DNA of 39,401 nt. It comes from AM-1111 sp046302135. GTDB lineage: Bacteria; Bacteroidota; Bacteroidia; B-17B0; Aurantibacillaceae. The position numbers and the translations under genes were made by a program. The DNA is taken from assembly GCA_046302135.1 (NCBI GenBank), contig JBKCIQ010000194.1, forward strand, positions 1 through 39,401, given 5' to 3'. Below the pieces are notes generated by a model, which was not told where the DNA came from, ran no database searches, and saw only the letters and a list, made by a program, of their open reading frames with translations. Of this stretch, positions 7,948-16,800 are shown in pieces (the stretch's first letter is position 1; the number at the start of each line of letters is the position of its first letter).

Positions 7948-10797
7948 ATGGATTCAATTTTAATTGAGTTGGTAATTTTCTTTTTGCTGGTGGTTTTCTG
8001 TGGTATCTATTTTCGCCTTAATACGGGAACCTTTTCACTTTTTTTGAAGGAGGTTAGAGGTTTTTTCGGTTCACTTATAGGATATATTGCCGTTGGAGTT
8101 TTTCTAATTGTTAACGGACTTTTTCTTTGGGTAATAGACTCGGATAGCAGCGGTGGTTACAATATTTTAGATAATGGTGAAAGCAGTCTGTCCGCCTTGT
8201 TTGATCTAGCACCTAAGTTATACCTATTACTCATACCTGCAATAACCATGCGTAGTTTTTCAGAAGAGAAAAGTAGAGGTACCATTGAGTTATTGCTAAC
8301 TAGACCTATTTCTGATTTGGGAATTGTTGTTTCAAAATATCTTGCAGGAACAGTTATTGTTCTTATATCATTACTTCCTACTTTACTTTACTATTACTCT
8401 GTTTATTTGTTGGGTTATCCAAAGGGAAATATTGACAGCGGAGCATTCTGGGGTTCTTATTTTGGTCTCTTTTTTCTTGGTTGCAGTTTTGTTGCAATTG
8501 GTGTTTTCGCATCTTCTCTTGCAACAAACCAAGTTATCGCATTCATTTTTGCACTGATTCTTTGCTTTTTTGCTTATTTCGGATTCATGTTCCTTGGCAA
8601 CTCCGGATTTTTCGGTGACTGGGATCTTGTAATACAAAGCATGGGGATGGATTACCACTTTAAATCCATGAGCATTGGTGTTGTAGATACGCGAGACGTT
8701 ATTTATTTTATAAGCTTGATTTTGATTTTCCTGTTTTTTACCCGCTTAATTCTGATTAGTCGTAAGAAGGAAAGATTGTTTTACAACGCAGGAATTACAG
8801 TTCTTATTACTATTTTCTTACTCCTGTTTAATTTTATTTCTTCTTTACAGTTCAAAAGATTTGATCTCACCGCTGAAAAACGCTATACCTTAAAACCTGT
8901 CACTGTTTCAATGTTGGATTCCATAAAAGATGTAGTTTACTTTAAAATTTATCTTGGCGGAGATCTAAATGCAAATTTCACCAGGTTAAAAAATAGCACG
9001 CGTGAAATGCTGGATGAATTCAGGGCATTGTCCGGAAACAAAATTGAATATAGTTTTGTTAATCCATCTGAGAAAGAAAATACTCCTGAAGGCAGAGAGT
9101 TGCAACAGCAACTTATGAAATCAGGAATTGAACCCTATACTTTGACTTACAAAACAAGTGAGACTGTAAAGACAAAGCGAATATGGCCGGCTGCAATTGC
9201 AAGTTACGGCGATAATAAAAAGACCACCTGCAACTTATATCGTTATCAGGCGGCAACATCAGAAGACATTAGTGTAAACAATGCAATTATAGATTTAGAG
9301 TATAATCTCGCCAATAGTATCCGTAAACTATTAAAGAAAAAAAGGCAAACGGTTGCTTTTATTGAAGGACATGGAGAAGCGGATACACTTGCAACCAGTG
9401 ACATTGCATACGCGCTGAGTGAGTACTATAATATTGTAAGAGTTAAAATCGGTGGAAGATTCATGGCGCTTGACGGAGTAGATGCAATAGTGGTTGCACA
9501 GCCTGACACCGCCTTTTCAGATAAGGATAAATACATTATAGATCAATTTGTAGTTAAAGGCGGAAAAGCCCTTTGGTGTATTGATCAGATAGACCGCAAT
9601 AAAGATTCTTTTGCATTGAATGGATTTTCGTTGGCCATAGCGCAAGATTATAACCTAAATGATTATTTCTTTAAACATGGAGTTCGTTTCGGAACTGCCA
9701 TTGTTCAGGATTTAAATTGCGGTGATGTGAAGTTGAATACGGCGCCAGTAGGATCAGCCCCAAGATTTAAAAATTTTAAGTGGATATATAAATTGGTTCC
9801 TACTCCGCTTGAAACCGATACACACATTATTGTTCGTAATTTAGGATATGTAAAGATGGATTACGCCGGTTCAATTGATACCGGTATTTCGGCGCCTGGA
9901 ATTAAAAAAACAGTTTTGCTGAAGTCCTCACGTTACTCGAGATTAGAGCAAACACCTGCAAGAATTTCATTAGGTATTGTTAATTATCAACCCAATCCCA
10001 AAATGTTTAGAAAGACGCCGTATTTACCGCTTGCGGTATTGCTCGAAGGGAAATTCTCAAGCATTTTTACAAATCACATTCCAAGATCAATTGATTCATT
10101 GACCAAATTCAAACCTTACTGCGATAAACCCAATAAAATGATAGTTATTTCTGACGGTGATATTTTGCAGAATGTTTTTCGTCCTCAGCAAAATGTATTT
10201 TTTCAGTGCGGTTATGACAGGGATATGGGCGAGCTTTTCGCTAATAAATCATTTATTATTAACTGTATGAATTATTTGATGGATGATGAAGGGATTATGG
10301 CCTTAAGAAATAAAAATGTGAAGCTTCGTTTACTCAATAAATCAATAGTAGAGCAACAATACACAAGATGGAGCATGATTAATCTTTTAGGTCCCTTAAT
10401 AATTTTAACGATTACAGGTATAATTCAATATTTTTTGCGTAAGGCAAGATACAACTATAACTTGTTTCTTAATCCTTTTTCTTTTAGTAATAGGATTGGA
10501 CGTTTGGAGTATTTTTTTTCACTCTTGGCAGTTGTTTTGTTTACTATTTTAAATCAATTAATAACCTTTGAAATTAAAAGATATAATCCTAATCTTGCTT
10601 ACTTTGATACAATAATTCTATATTTATTAATGCAGTTATTTTCTTTTCCTATTTGGTGGCTCAAATTTGCTCAAACAGCGAAAAGATGTCATGATGTTGG
10701 AGTTAGTGGTTGGATGCAATTTATTCCTCTTTATAATTTATATTTAATCTTCAAAAAAGGAGAAAATAAGAGCAATAAATTCGGTGATTTGCCTTAA
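7948..10797 (+). CDS. gldFG: GldF-GldG fusion with a C-terminal DUF805 domain (gliding-type ABC permease plus partner)
   Basis: One 949-residue membrane protein joins three modules. Residues about 28-272 are an ABC-2 permease of GldF type (LKEVRGFFGSLIGYIAVGVF, LLIPAITMRSFSEEKSRGTI, and six hydrophobic segments). Residues about 278-832 are GldG-like: a TM segment, a long periplasmic region (FDLTAEKRYTL, VAFIEGHGEAD) and a C-terminal TM. Residues about 842-949 match DUF805 (NRIGRLEYFFS, AKRCHDVGVSGW, NKFGDLP). GldF and GldG are normally separate proteins working with the ATPase GldA, which is not in this window. An extra TM segment precedes the GldF part. The reading frame is intact across both junctions. 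Gliding itself cannot be inferred, since GldFG-like proteins occur in non-gliders. Confidence 0.88.
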   Translation: MDSILIELVIFFLLVVFCGIYFRLNTGTFSLFLKEVRGFFGSLIGYIAVGVFLIVNGLFLWVIDSDSSGGYNILDNGESSLSALFDLAPKLYLLLIPAITMRSFSEEKSRGTIELLLTRPISDLGIVVSKYLAGTVIVLISLLPTLLYYYSVYLLGYPKGNIDSGAFWGSYFGLFFLGCSFVAIGVFASSLATNQVIAFIFALILCFFAYFGFMFLGNSGFFGDWDLVIQSMGMDYHFKSMSIGVVDTRDVIYFISLILIFLFFTRLILISRKKERLFYNAGITVLITIFLLLFNFISSLQFKRFDLTAEKRYTLKPVTVSMLDSIKDVVYFKIYLGGDLNANFTRLKNSTREMLDEFRALSGNKIEYSFVNPSEKENTPEGRELQQQLMKSGIEPYTLTYKTSETVKTKRIWPAAIASYGDNKKTTCNLYRYQAATSEDISVNNAIIDLEYNLANSIRKLLKKKRQTVAFIEGHGEADTLATSDIAYALSEYYNIVRVKIGGRFMALDGVDAIVVAQPDTAFSDKDKYIIDQFVVKGGKALWCIDQIDRNKDSFALNGFSLAIAQDYNLNDYFFKHGVRFGTAIVQDLNCGDVKLNTAPVGSAPRFKNFKWIYKLVPTPLETDTHIIVRNLGYVKMDYAGSIDTGISAPGIKKTVLLKSSRYSRLEQTPARISLGIVNYQPNPKMFRKTPYLPLAVLLEGKFSSIFTNHIPRSIDSLTKFKPYCDKPNKMIVISDGDILQNVFRPQQNVFFQCGYDRDMGELFANKSFIINCMNYLMDDEGIMALRNKNVKLRLLNKSIVEQQYTRWSMINLLGPLIILTITGIIQYFLRKARYNYNLFLNPFSFSNRIGRLEYFFSLLAVVLFTILNQLITFEIKRYNPNLAYFDTIILYLLMQLFSFPIWWLKFAQTAKRCHDVGVSGWMQFIPLYNLYLIFKKGENKSNKFGDLP

Positions 10798-10854
10798 ATT
10801 AATTATCTAGTTTTATCTAATCTCTATTTATTAATTTTATAAAATCACATAGTG

Positions 10855-10862
10855 TACCTTTG
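10855..10862 (+). promoter_or_regulatory. Candidate -7 box for the DUF4340-like gene
   Basis: TACCTTTG matches TAnnTTTG in the 97-base gap after gldFG. The start codon at 10895 lies 32 bases downstream of the box. It suggests the DUF4340-like gene has its own promoter in addition to any read-through from gldFG. Confidence 0.45.
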
Positions 10863-10894
10863 ATTATTAATCATGTCAACTAATTTAAAATAAG

Positions 10895-11923
10895 ATGAAA
10901 AAGAAAATAGGTATATCAGTATTAATTATAATCTTAGCTTTTCTAGCTTGGTACGCATGGATTTTATTTAATAAATCTCAAACAGGTACCTTATCTGAGG
11001 ACAGTAGATTGTTTAAATATGAAGATACATCCAACGTTACCAGAATCTTTATTGCGGATAAATCTGGTCGGAAGGCAGAGTTAAGCAGAGATGAAAAAAA
11101 CCAATGGTTAATTAATGGTAAATATCCTGCACGACCTGATGCTATTGCTTCAATTTTAAAATGTTTGTTGAGGTTGGAGGTTAAATCTACTGTTGGTGAA
11201 AAACGTAGACCTTTTATTTTAAAGGATCTTGCCGCACACGGTATCAAAGCAGAGTTTTATTCTGGAGATAAGGCTGTTCGAATGTTTTATGTTGGAGGCG
11301 AGACTCAAGATCATACTGGGACTTATATGTTGCTTGTGAATCACAAAACAGGTGAAAACTTTGAACAGCCCTATGTAATGGAATTGCCGGGATTTGAGGG
11401 CTACCTTACACCGCGTTTCATGGTCAATGAAAAAGATTGGAGAGATACGAAATGTCTTGATTTCATTCCACCACAGATAACCGAAGTTAAGTTTGAAATA
11501 ACTGGAAGTCCTGATTCCTCGTTTTTGATACGATTGATAGACACAAAAAATTTTCAGTTATTGAGTACTGATGCTAAACCTTTAAATGTAAAAGCCGATG
11601 TCAATTCAATAAAACAATATCTGGCATATTTGCAGAATCTTCATTATGAAAAACTTTTAGATAATGATAAAGTTGTAGATTCCATTCGCAACACCATACC
11701 ATTTGCAACACTTTCCATCAACGACAAAAAAGGCAAGCAACATCAATACTTATTTTTTCATAAGAAAATTTCCAAAGGACAAAAAGATAAATATGGTATA
11801 GATTCACCTTTCGATCCGGATAGGTTATACATGGAATTTGATGACCGTTCTCAGTTTGCTTTAATTCAATTTTATGTTTTCGGGAAACTACTGCAAACCA
11901 GATCTTATTTTATTACACGCTAA
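10895..11923 (+). CDS. DUF4340-like membrane-anchored protein associated with the GldFG transporter
   Basis: A 342-residue protein with one N-terminal TM anchor (about residues 5-27) and a large, probably periplasmic remainder. The pattern of beta-strand repeats (SNVTRIFIADKSGRKAELSR followed by QWLINGKYPARPDAI) resembles DUF4340. That family is frequently encoded beside GldG-type ABC systems in many phyla. Its position directly after gldFG supports this assignment. Its molecular role is not known. A function as an accessory subunit of the complex is inferred from context only. The family assignment rests on recalled sequence pattern, so it is moderate. Confidence 0.6.
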   Translation: MKKKIGISVLIIILAFLAWYAWILFNKSQTGTLSEDSRLFKYEDTSNVTRIFIADKSGRKAELSRDEKNQWLINGKYPARPDAIASILKCLLRLEVKSTVGEKRRPFILKDLAAHGIKAEFYSGDKAVRMFYVGGETQDHTGTYMLLVNHKTGENFEQPYVMELPGFEGYLTPRFMVNEKDWRDTKCLDFIPPQITEVKFEITGSPDSSFLIRLIDTKNFQLLSTDAKPLNVKADVNSIKQYLAYLQNLHYEKLLDNDKVVDSIRNTIPFATLSINDKKGKQHQYLFFHKKISKGQKDKYGIDSPFDPDRLYMEFDDRSQFALIQFYVFGKLLQTRSYFITR

Positions 11924-12006
11924 TTTTACCAACATTCTCTAATTTTTCTGTTTAAAAGTTTTAGAAATTCAATGTTTGCATTTACCCATTAAGCTATTCA
12001 AAATTT

Positions 12007-12014
12007 TATTTTTG
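12007..12014 (+). promoter_or_regulatory. Candidate -7 box for dnaN
   Basis: TATTTTTG matches TAnnTTTG. It ends 17 bases before the dnaN ATG, giving a short predicted leader. A TTTG at 11975-11978 is too far upstream (28 bases) to be an optimal -33 partner. Confidence 0.45.
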
Positions 12015-12031
12015 TTTTAAATTATTTAAAC

Positions 12032-13153
12032 ATGAATTTTGTTATTTCTACCACTGCTTTGTTGAAACAATTGAAAGCCATCAGCGGTGTTTTAAACTCA
12101 TCTAATACGCTTCCTATACTTGATAATTTTCTTTTTGAGGTAAAAAAAGGCGAACTGATCATTCACGCCTCTGATATGGAAACAACAATTATTACAAAGG
12201 TTCCTGTTGAAAGTAATGATACAGGTACCATAGCCATACCAGCCAGGCCTTTAATTGAAACACTCAGCAATTTTCCTGAACAGCCGGTTTCATTCTCAAT
12301 TGATACCGCCAAGCAGGGAATAAAGCTTGCTACTGATAACGGTGAATTCAAACTGACCGGCTTTAACGGTGATGAGTTTCCGAGAGTTCCTAAAATTGAA
12401 GGTGCATCTTCTATGACTATAAAAACTGACGTACTTGCCAGCGCAATAACAAAAACCATTTTTGCTACAGGTACCGATGATTTACGTCCAGTAATGACAG
12501 GAGTTTTTTGCCAATTCTCTGATCAGGAAAGTTTGTTCATTGCAACTGATGCACATAAATTGGTAAGATACAGACGAACTGATGCTAAAGGAGAAAGCGC
12601 TGCGGCCTTCATTCTTCCTAAAAAACCTCTCAATCTTATTAAGAATCTTCTCTCCGGTATAGATGATGTGGTTAAAGTGGATTATAATAAGACTAACGCT
12701 TCTTTTTCGTTTCAGAATAATTTTATTATTTGCAGGTTAATAGATGGTAAATATCCAAATGTTGACGCTGTAATTCCTAAGCAGAACCCCAATAAACTAA
12801 CAATAGATAGAAGTGCACTATTAGGCGCGCTTAAGCGTGTGAGTATTTTCTCTAATAAGTCAACTTATCAGGTTCGATTTAAAATTGTTGGAAGTGCTTT
12901 GGATATTTATGCTGAAGATTTGGATTTCAGTAATGAAGCGCATGAAAGATTAAATTGCACCTATGCAGGAGAAGATATGGAAATTGGATTTAATAGTAGA
13001 TTCATGGTTGAAATGTTAAGTAACCTTGACTCTGATGAAATTGCAATTGAAATGAGCGCACCCAATCGTGCCGGTATTATTACACCTGTTCAAAAAAACA
13101 ATCCGCAGGAAGATGTTCTAATGCTAGTGATGCCTGTTATGCTGAATAATTAA
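12032..13153 (+). CDS. dnaN: DNA polymerase III beta subunit (sliding clamp)
   Basis: The sliding clamp encircles DNA and tethers polymerase III and repair factors. The 373-residue length is standard, and the three clamp domains are recognisable: an N-terminal domain (LKAISGVLNSSNTLPILDNF, NFPEQPVSF, GFNGDEFPRVP), a central domain (ATDAHKLVRYRRT) and a C-terminal domain (DGKYPNVDAVIPKQ, ending in the peptide-pocket strand VLMLVMPVMLNN). It follows gldFG and the DUF4340-like gene, and is not next to dnaA or recF, so this is not an origin-linked dnaN. Its own -7 box lies just upstream. Confidence 0.97.
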   Translation: MNFVISTTALLKQLKAISGVLNSSNTLPILDNFLFEVKKGELIIHASDMETTIITKVPVESNDTGTIAIPARPLIETLSNFPEQPVSFSIDTAKQGIKLATDNGEFKLTGFNGDEFPRVPKIEGASSMTIKTDVLASAITKTIFATGTDDLRPVMTGVFCQFSDQESLFIATDAHKLVRYRRTDAKGESAAAFILPKKPLNLIKNLLSGIDDVVKVDYNKTNASFSFQNNFIICRLIDGKYPNVDAVIPKQNPNKLTIDRSALLGALKRVSIFSNKSTYQVRFKIVGSALDIYAEDLDFSNEAHERLNCTYAGEDMEIGFNSRFMVEMLSNLDSDEIAIEMSAPNRAGIITPVQKNNPQEDVLMLVMPVMLNN

Positions 13154-13247
13154 TCGCTTAGGATTTTCCAAATTTGCAATATTGATTTGATTCTTCACAT
13201 AGTTTCAAGTGTATTAATTTGGTTTAACCTAATTGTTATTTTAATTC

Positions 13248-13278
13248 TTGCAATTACTAATCGGATTTCATACATTTA
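13248..13278 (+). promoter_or_regulatory. Candidate promoter of the beta-barrel protein gene
   Basis: TTG at 13248-13250, a 20-base spacer and TACATTTA at 13271-13278 (seven of eight match to TAnnTTTG). Transcription would start near 13285, at the first unit of the AATT repeat. Confidence 0.4.
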
Positions 13279-13284
13279 TTAAAT

Positions 13285-13303
13285 AATTAATTAATTAATT
13301 AAT
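13285..13303 (+). repeat. Short tandem tetranucleotide repeat (AATT, 4.75 units)
   Basis: Four full AATT units followed by AAT lie between the predicted promoter and the ATG at 13314 of an outer-membrane protein gene. The tract is self-complementary. It may only reflect the high AT content, but its position would allow copy-number changes to alter the leader. Confidence 0.8.
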
Positions 13304-13313
13304 ATTTTCAAAT

Positions 13314-14054
13314 ATGAAAAATAAATTTTCCATACTTTTTATTTTGATTGCGAGTTGTGTTTTTGCGCAGGAGAATCAATCTTTTCACCATGGAATTCAG
13401 TTGGGTCTTGCAGGTAATAAATCTCATTTCTCTGGTGGGATGTCTGATGCAGATGCAAGATTCACTCACGGGTCATTTGGTGCCGTATCATTGAATTGGA
13501 TAGCTCGTTACGATTACAATCAATTTTGGAAAATTGAGTCAGGAATTGGTTTTAGTAACATTGGTTTTGAATATTCTATTCTTGAAAATTACAACTTTCT
13601 AAAACGAAAAAAGAAAAATAATTTTTCAAAATCCTCTATTGGAACTATCGAGATACCTGTTATTTTTTCATATAAATTCAAACCAAATTGTAAGAATGCA
13701 AAATGGTTTATAGGTGCAGGATTTGCCAATGTTTTTGTTGGTAAGGATGTGAAATATGAGGCGCCTAAAACTACCGAAGACCTTCCGGTTTCAATCAGTA
13801 AAATTGAAAACAGCACATCTATTGAATCCGGACTCTATTTACACCCTAGAGTTACATTTGGCAGGGAAAAACTGTTTAATAAAGGCGGAATGTTCAGTTG
13901 GGCTGTTCTCTGGAATTTTGGTACGGGAAAATTAGCCACATCAAATGTAGAATATCAGATTAATGGAATTGATTACAACCATGAGTTCTCTAATAAGGGT
14001 AATTTTGTTGGTATGAGATTCGCTTACTTTTTCAAAACAAAATCTAAAAGCTGA
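13314..14054 (+). CDS. Outer-membrane beta-barrel protein (porin/PorT-like fold)
   Basis: A 246-residue exported protein. The signal peptide is residues 1-18 (ending SCVFAQ). The rest alternates hydrophobic and polar residues in strands rich in aromatic and Gly positions (FGAVSLNWIARYDYNQFWKI, SGIGFSNIGFEY, WFIGAGFANVFVG), and ends GMRFAYFFKTKSKS, as in small eight-stranded beta-barrels common in Bacteroidota. No enzyme motif is seen. The specific role is unknown; structural, porin-like and PorT-like functions are all possible. It appears monocistronic, with its own promoter and a long gap downstream. Confidence 0.75.
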   Translation: MKNKFSILFILIASCVFAQENQSFHHGIQLGLAGNKSHFSGGMSDADARFTHGSFGAVSLNWIARYDYNQFWKIESGIGFSNIGFEYSILENYNFLKRKKKNNFSKSSIGTIEIPVIFSYKFKPNCKNAKWFIGAGFANVFVGKDVKYEAPKTTEDLPVSISKIENSTSIESGLYLHPRVTFGREKLFNKGGMFSWAVLWNFGTGKLATSNVEYQINGIDYNHEFSNKGNFVGMRFAYFFKTKSKS

Positions 14055-14565
14055 TATATTTATTACTGGTTAAATTTCTTGAAACCGTTTTAAATGTAGT
14101 TTCTAGAAAATTAAGTGAAATTATAGTTTCAATTAATTTATTTTGTTTATCTAAAATTTTTAAAAAATCCGTTATTTGTTTTTTATTTTTAACCACAATA
14201 GTTGAGATAAACAGCACGGGAAACAATGATTTAAGTTTAATATCTGTGATATATTAAACACTTTTTTAGAAGAGGTTTTTTTATTTATCAAATCAGTTGG
14301 TTCTGATCAAATAATAGGTGATTTGAACACAAAGTACTGTAGTTGTAGAGTTGGAGTGATGAAATGCGGTTATTCAGAAAAGGCCTAAGGGAGATAATTT
14401 TTTGATTACAATTCACAAAAATCTACGCTTACAGCAATACACTCTTCAGGACAAGTAAAATTGATTTTAAAGTAGCTTAATTTTGGAATAATATATATCC
14501 CGGGGTTCAGTATTATTCAAAAAAAAAGGAGGAAAAAATCCTCCTTTCTTAATTAAAACTTTGAT
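14055..14565. other. 511-base intergenic region without a supported gene
   Basis: This gap lies between two genes that converge on it. It holds the terminator of the minus-strand gene at its right end. A 60-codon minus-strand frame (14226-14044) has no signal peptide, motif or promoter and overlaps the end of the upstream gene, so it is not called. I saw no tRNA, strong inverted repeat or insertion-sequence remnant in 14055-14510. Confidence 0.6.
14521..14550 (-). terminator. Intrinsic terminator of the second PorE-like gene
   Basis: On the minus strand a 9-bp stem AAAGGAGGA / TCCTCCTTT (14525-14533 pairing with 14539-14547) encloses a 5-base loop and is followed by a run of T. It lies 16 bases after the stop of the 16662-14566 gene. 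Confidence 0.8.
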
Positions 14566-16662
14566 TTATTTATCATCATCTTTTATTTCTGCATCAGGAA
14601 TATCCTCTGAGTTTTCTTCTCCAGTTACTTTAGGATGAACTACCGGAGGTTTTGCAGGTGCATTAGGATCTATATAATCCCAACTCAAAACTTTGAAAAC
14701 TGTTCTTCTGTTTTTTTGGTGCAAAACTTCTTTATCTTCTTTTGTTTTCGCTTTATTAATTTCAGCGTCAGAAACCAAAAGCTTGTGCTCTCCATAACCT
14801 TTTGCTTTTATTCTAGCCGGTTTAATCTTTTTTTCATTTACTAGATAATACCAACAACTTCTAGCACGATTATTAGATAGTGTATCATTGTAGGCTGTTC
14901 CGTCACGACTATCAGTATGAGCAGATAATTCAATAATAATTGTCGGATTATCAACTAAAACTTTGTACAAGTAATTCAATGAATCTTTGGACTCAGGCCT
15001 TAAATCAGCCTTATTTAGGTCAAATAATACCTCCGGAAAGTGAATCTCTTGGGTAGCAACTGTTAACTGAAAATCTTTTTTATAATGTTTTGATTCTTGT
15101 TCACCAACAGTTGTGAGTTTTCCTATATCTGAATTGGTCAAGTAATTTAGCCCATCGGAATTTTTAGTTTCCTTATCTGTTTCACATCTTACCTCATAAC
15201 TGGTTTCCGGAACTAACTTTGTTGAATAATGTCCTTTTTGATCTGTTTTAATTGGGAAATTTGTTCCATCTGTACCTTTAACATTAACAATAGCGTTACT
15301 CACAGGTTTCCCATTCGAAGCATCTGTAACAAAACCTTCAAGGTCAAAGTTCAAAGGAGGTAACATAAAAGACCAAATGTCATCACCACCTTTTCCTCCT
15401 TCTCTGTTTGATGAAAAATATCCTTCTTCGCGTTTTCCTTTAAATACAATACCAAAATCATCATGTGGTGAGTTCATAGGGTATTGAAGGTTTTCAGGCT
15501 CTTTAGTGAATTTTCCATCTGTGCCCATCTCTGCTTTAAATAAATCCATACCTCCCATTCCTAAATGACCTTTAGAGGAGAAATATAATGTTTTACCATC
15601 CTCAAACATAAAAGGATAGGCTTCGGTATGATCTGTGTTAATTGCAGGACCCAAATTTACAGGCTCTCCCCAAGTCTTAGCTTTTTTGTCGTAAGAGCAT
15701 TTCCAGATGTCATGACCGCCATAACCTCCTGCCATGTTGGAAGCAAAATATAAGGTAGCACCGTCAGGCGAAAGGCATGGGTGCCTGAAAGAAAGAGAAT
15801 CTCCTTCAGGACTTCCATTAGGCGCAAAAGGTAACTTTTCGGGCACACCCCAACTGGCACCATTCTTTTTTGACATATATAAATGACAACCAACTGATTT
15901 TCCTTTTTCTTCTACACATCTGGTAAAAAATATCATGTCACCTTTTCTGGAAAGATAACTTGAACCATCATTAAATTTAGAGTCAAGTGGTTCACCCATC
16001 GATTTAGGGCTTGACCATTTTCCTGTTTTATCCATAATGGATTCAAACATATCACTATGGTTGTGACCGGTAACAACATCTGAACCGCCTGACGAACCAT
16101 CTCTCCAACTAGTAAAAATAATTTTATTGTATTTTTTGTAATCTGCAAATGAGGGGCAATAGTCGTTTTCCTTAGAGTTGAGAAAAGCCATATTTTCAAC
16201 TTTGTAACGCTTAGGCTTGTCAATCCATTTTTGGGATAATTCACAGGACTTTATTCCAGTTTCAGCAGCTTTACTGTCAGGAACTTCTTTTTGATATTCT
16301 TTAAATGAAATTATTGCCTCGTCATACCGTTTATTTTCCATTTTTATTTCAGCTATGTGCAAGTGGCAAATAGGATCGTTATATTTTGCCTTAAGAGCTT
16401 TGTTGTAATAGCTTTCTGCCTGCTTCAAATCATCAATGTGCCTGTAACACTCAGCCATTTGGAAAAGATACCTAGCTTTTTTGTCTGATTTCTTTTCTTT
16501 ATCAAAAGCCTTTTTGTAATAACCGGCAGCCAGATAATACTCTTGGTCTGCGAAATGCAAATCTGCTTCTTTTCCCGGATTTTTTTGAGCAACCAAAGTG
16601 GATGAGAGCGTACCCAAAACAAAGGCGAGTAGAAGTATTTTTTTGGCGGTAATTTTGATCAT
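14566..16662 (-). CDS. Second PorE-architecture protein: TPR, PD40 propeller, carboxypeptidase-regulatory-like domain, OmpA C-terminal domain
   Basis: A 698-residue exported protein with signal peptide 1-26 (ending STLVAQ) and no lipobox. TPR helices span about 35-145. The PD40 propeller spans about 165-432 (GGYGGHDIWKC, LGMGGMDLFKA, GGKGGDDIWSF). A carboxypeptidase-regulatory-like domain starts near 438 (LEGFVTDASNGKPVSNAIVN). The OmpA domain is about 543-658 (PEVLFDLNKADLRPES, AHTDSRDGTAYNDTLSNNRA, NRRTVFKVL). A short acidic tail closes the protein. The architecture equals that of PorE and of the 923-2998 product, but the two differ widely in sequence, so this is not a recent duplication. 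It is expected at the periplasmic face of the outer membrane, bound to peptidoglycan. It ends at a strong terminator. Confidence 0.87.
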   Translation of the reverse strand: MIKITAKKILLLAFVLGTLSSTLVAQKNPGKEADLHFADQEYYLAAGYYKKAFDKEKKSDKKARYLFQMAECYRHIDDLKQAESYYNKALKAKYNDPICHLHIAEIKMENKRYDEAIISFKEYQKEVPDSKAAETGIKSCELSQKWIDKPKRYKVENMAFLNSKENDYCPSFADYKKYNKIIFTSWRDGSSGGSDVVTGHNHSDMFESIMDKTGKWSSPKSMGEPLDSKFNDGSSYLSRKGDMIFFTRCVEEKGKSVGCHLYMSKKNGASWGVPEKLPFAPNGSPEGDSLSFRHPCLSPDGATLYFASNMAGGYGGHDIWKCSYDKKAKTWGEPVNLGPAINTDHTEAYPFMFEDGKTLYFSSKGHLGMGGMDLFKAEMGTDGKFTKEPENLQYPMNSPHDDFGIVFKGKREEGYFSSNREGGKGGDDIWSFMLPPLNFDLEGFVTDASNGKPVSNAIVNVKGTDGTNFPIKTDQKGHYSTKLVPETSYEVRCETDKETKNSDGLNYLTNSDIGKLTTVGEQESKHYKKDFQLTVATQEIHFPEVLFDLNKADLRPESKDSLNYLYKVLVDNPTIIIELSAHTDSRDGTAYNDTLSNNRARSCWYYLVNEKKIKPARIKAKGYGEHKLLVSDAEINKAKTKEDKEVLHQKNRRTVFKVLSWDYIDPNAPAKPPVVHPKVTGEENSEDIPDAEIKDDDK

Positions 16663-16800
16663 ACTACTAAATTTAGGTTTGGTAAATATATTAAATAATT
16701 ATTAATTTTTGATTCATTTATTTTTTTTCTTTTCCAAGTTTTATATTGTTATATAAGTTCTAAAATTAAAATCGTGACTAATAATGTTTGCTAAAAACAG

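Noticed and set aside
7948..10797. Assembly error joining separate gldF, gldG and DUF805 genes
   Set aside because: The frame is continuous, both junctions have ordinary coding sequence, and no duplicated ends are seen. Reads would settle it, but nothing in the sequence suggests an artefact.
12032..13153. Replication origin near dnaN
   Set aside because: No dnaA, recF or gyrB is adjacent and no cluster of DnaA-box-like sites was noticed. In this layout dnaN is not origin-linked.
14044..14226. 60-codon minus-strand frame in the long gap
   Set aside because: It has no promoter, signal or motif, and overlaps the end of the beta-barrel gene. Chance frames of this size are expected in AT-rich DNA only occasionally, but nothing positive supports it.
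15933..16622. Minus-strand frames of 65 and 103 codons within the second PorE-like gene
   Set aside because: They are alternative-frame shadows of the 698-residue gene, with no motif or promoter of their own.
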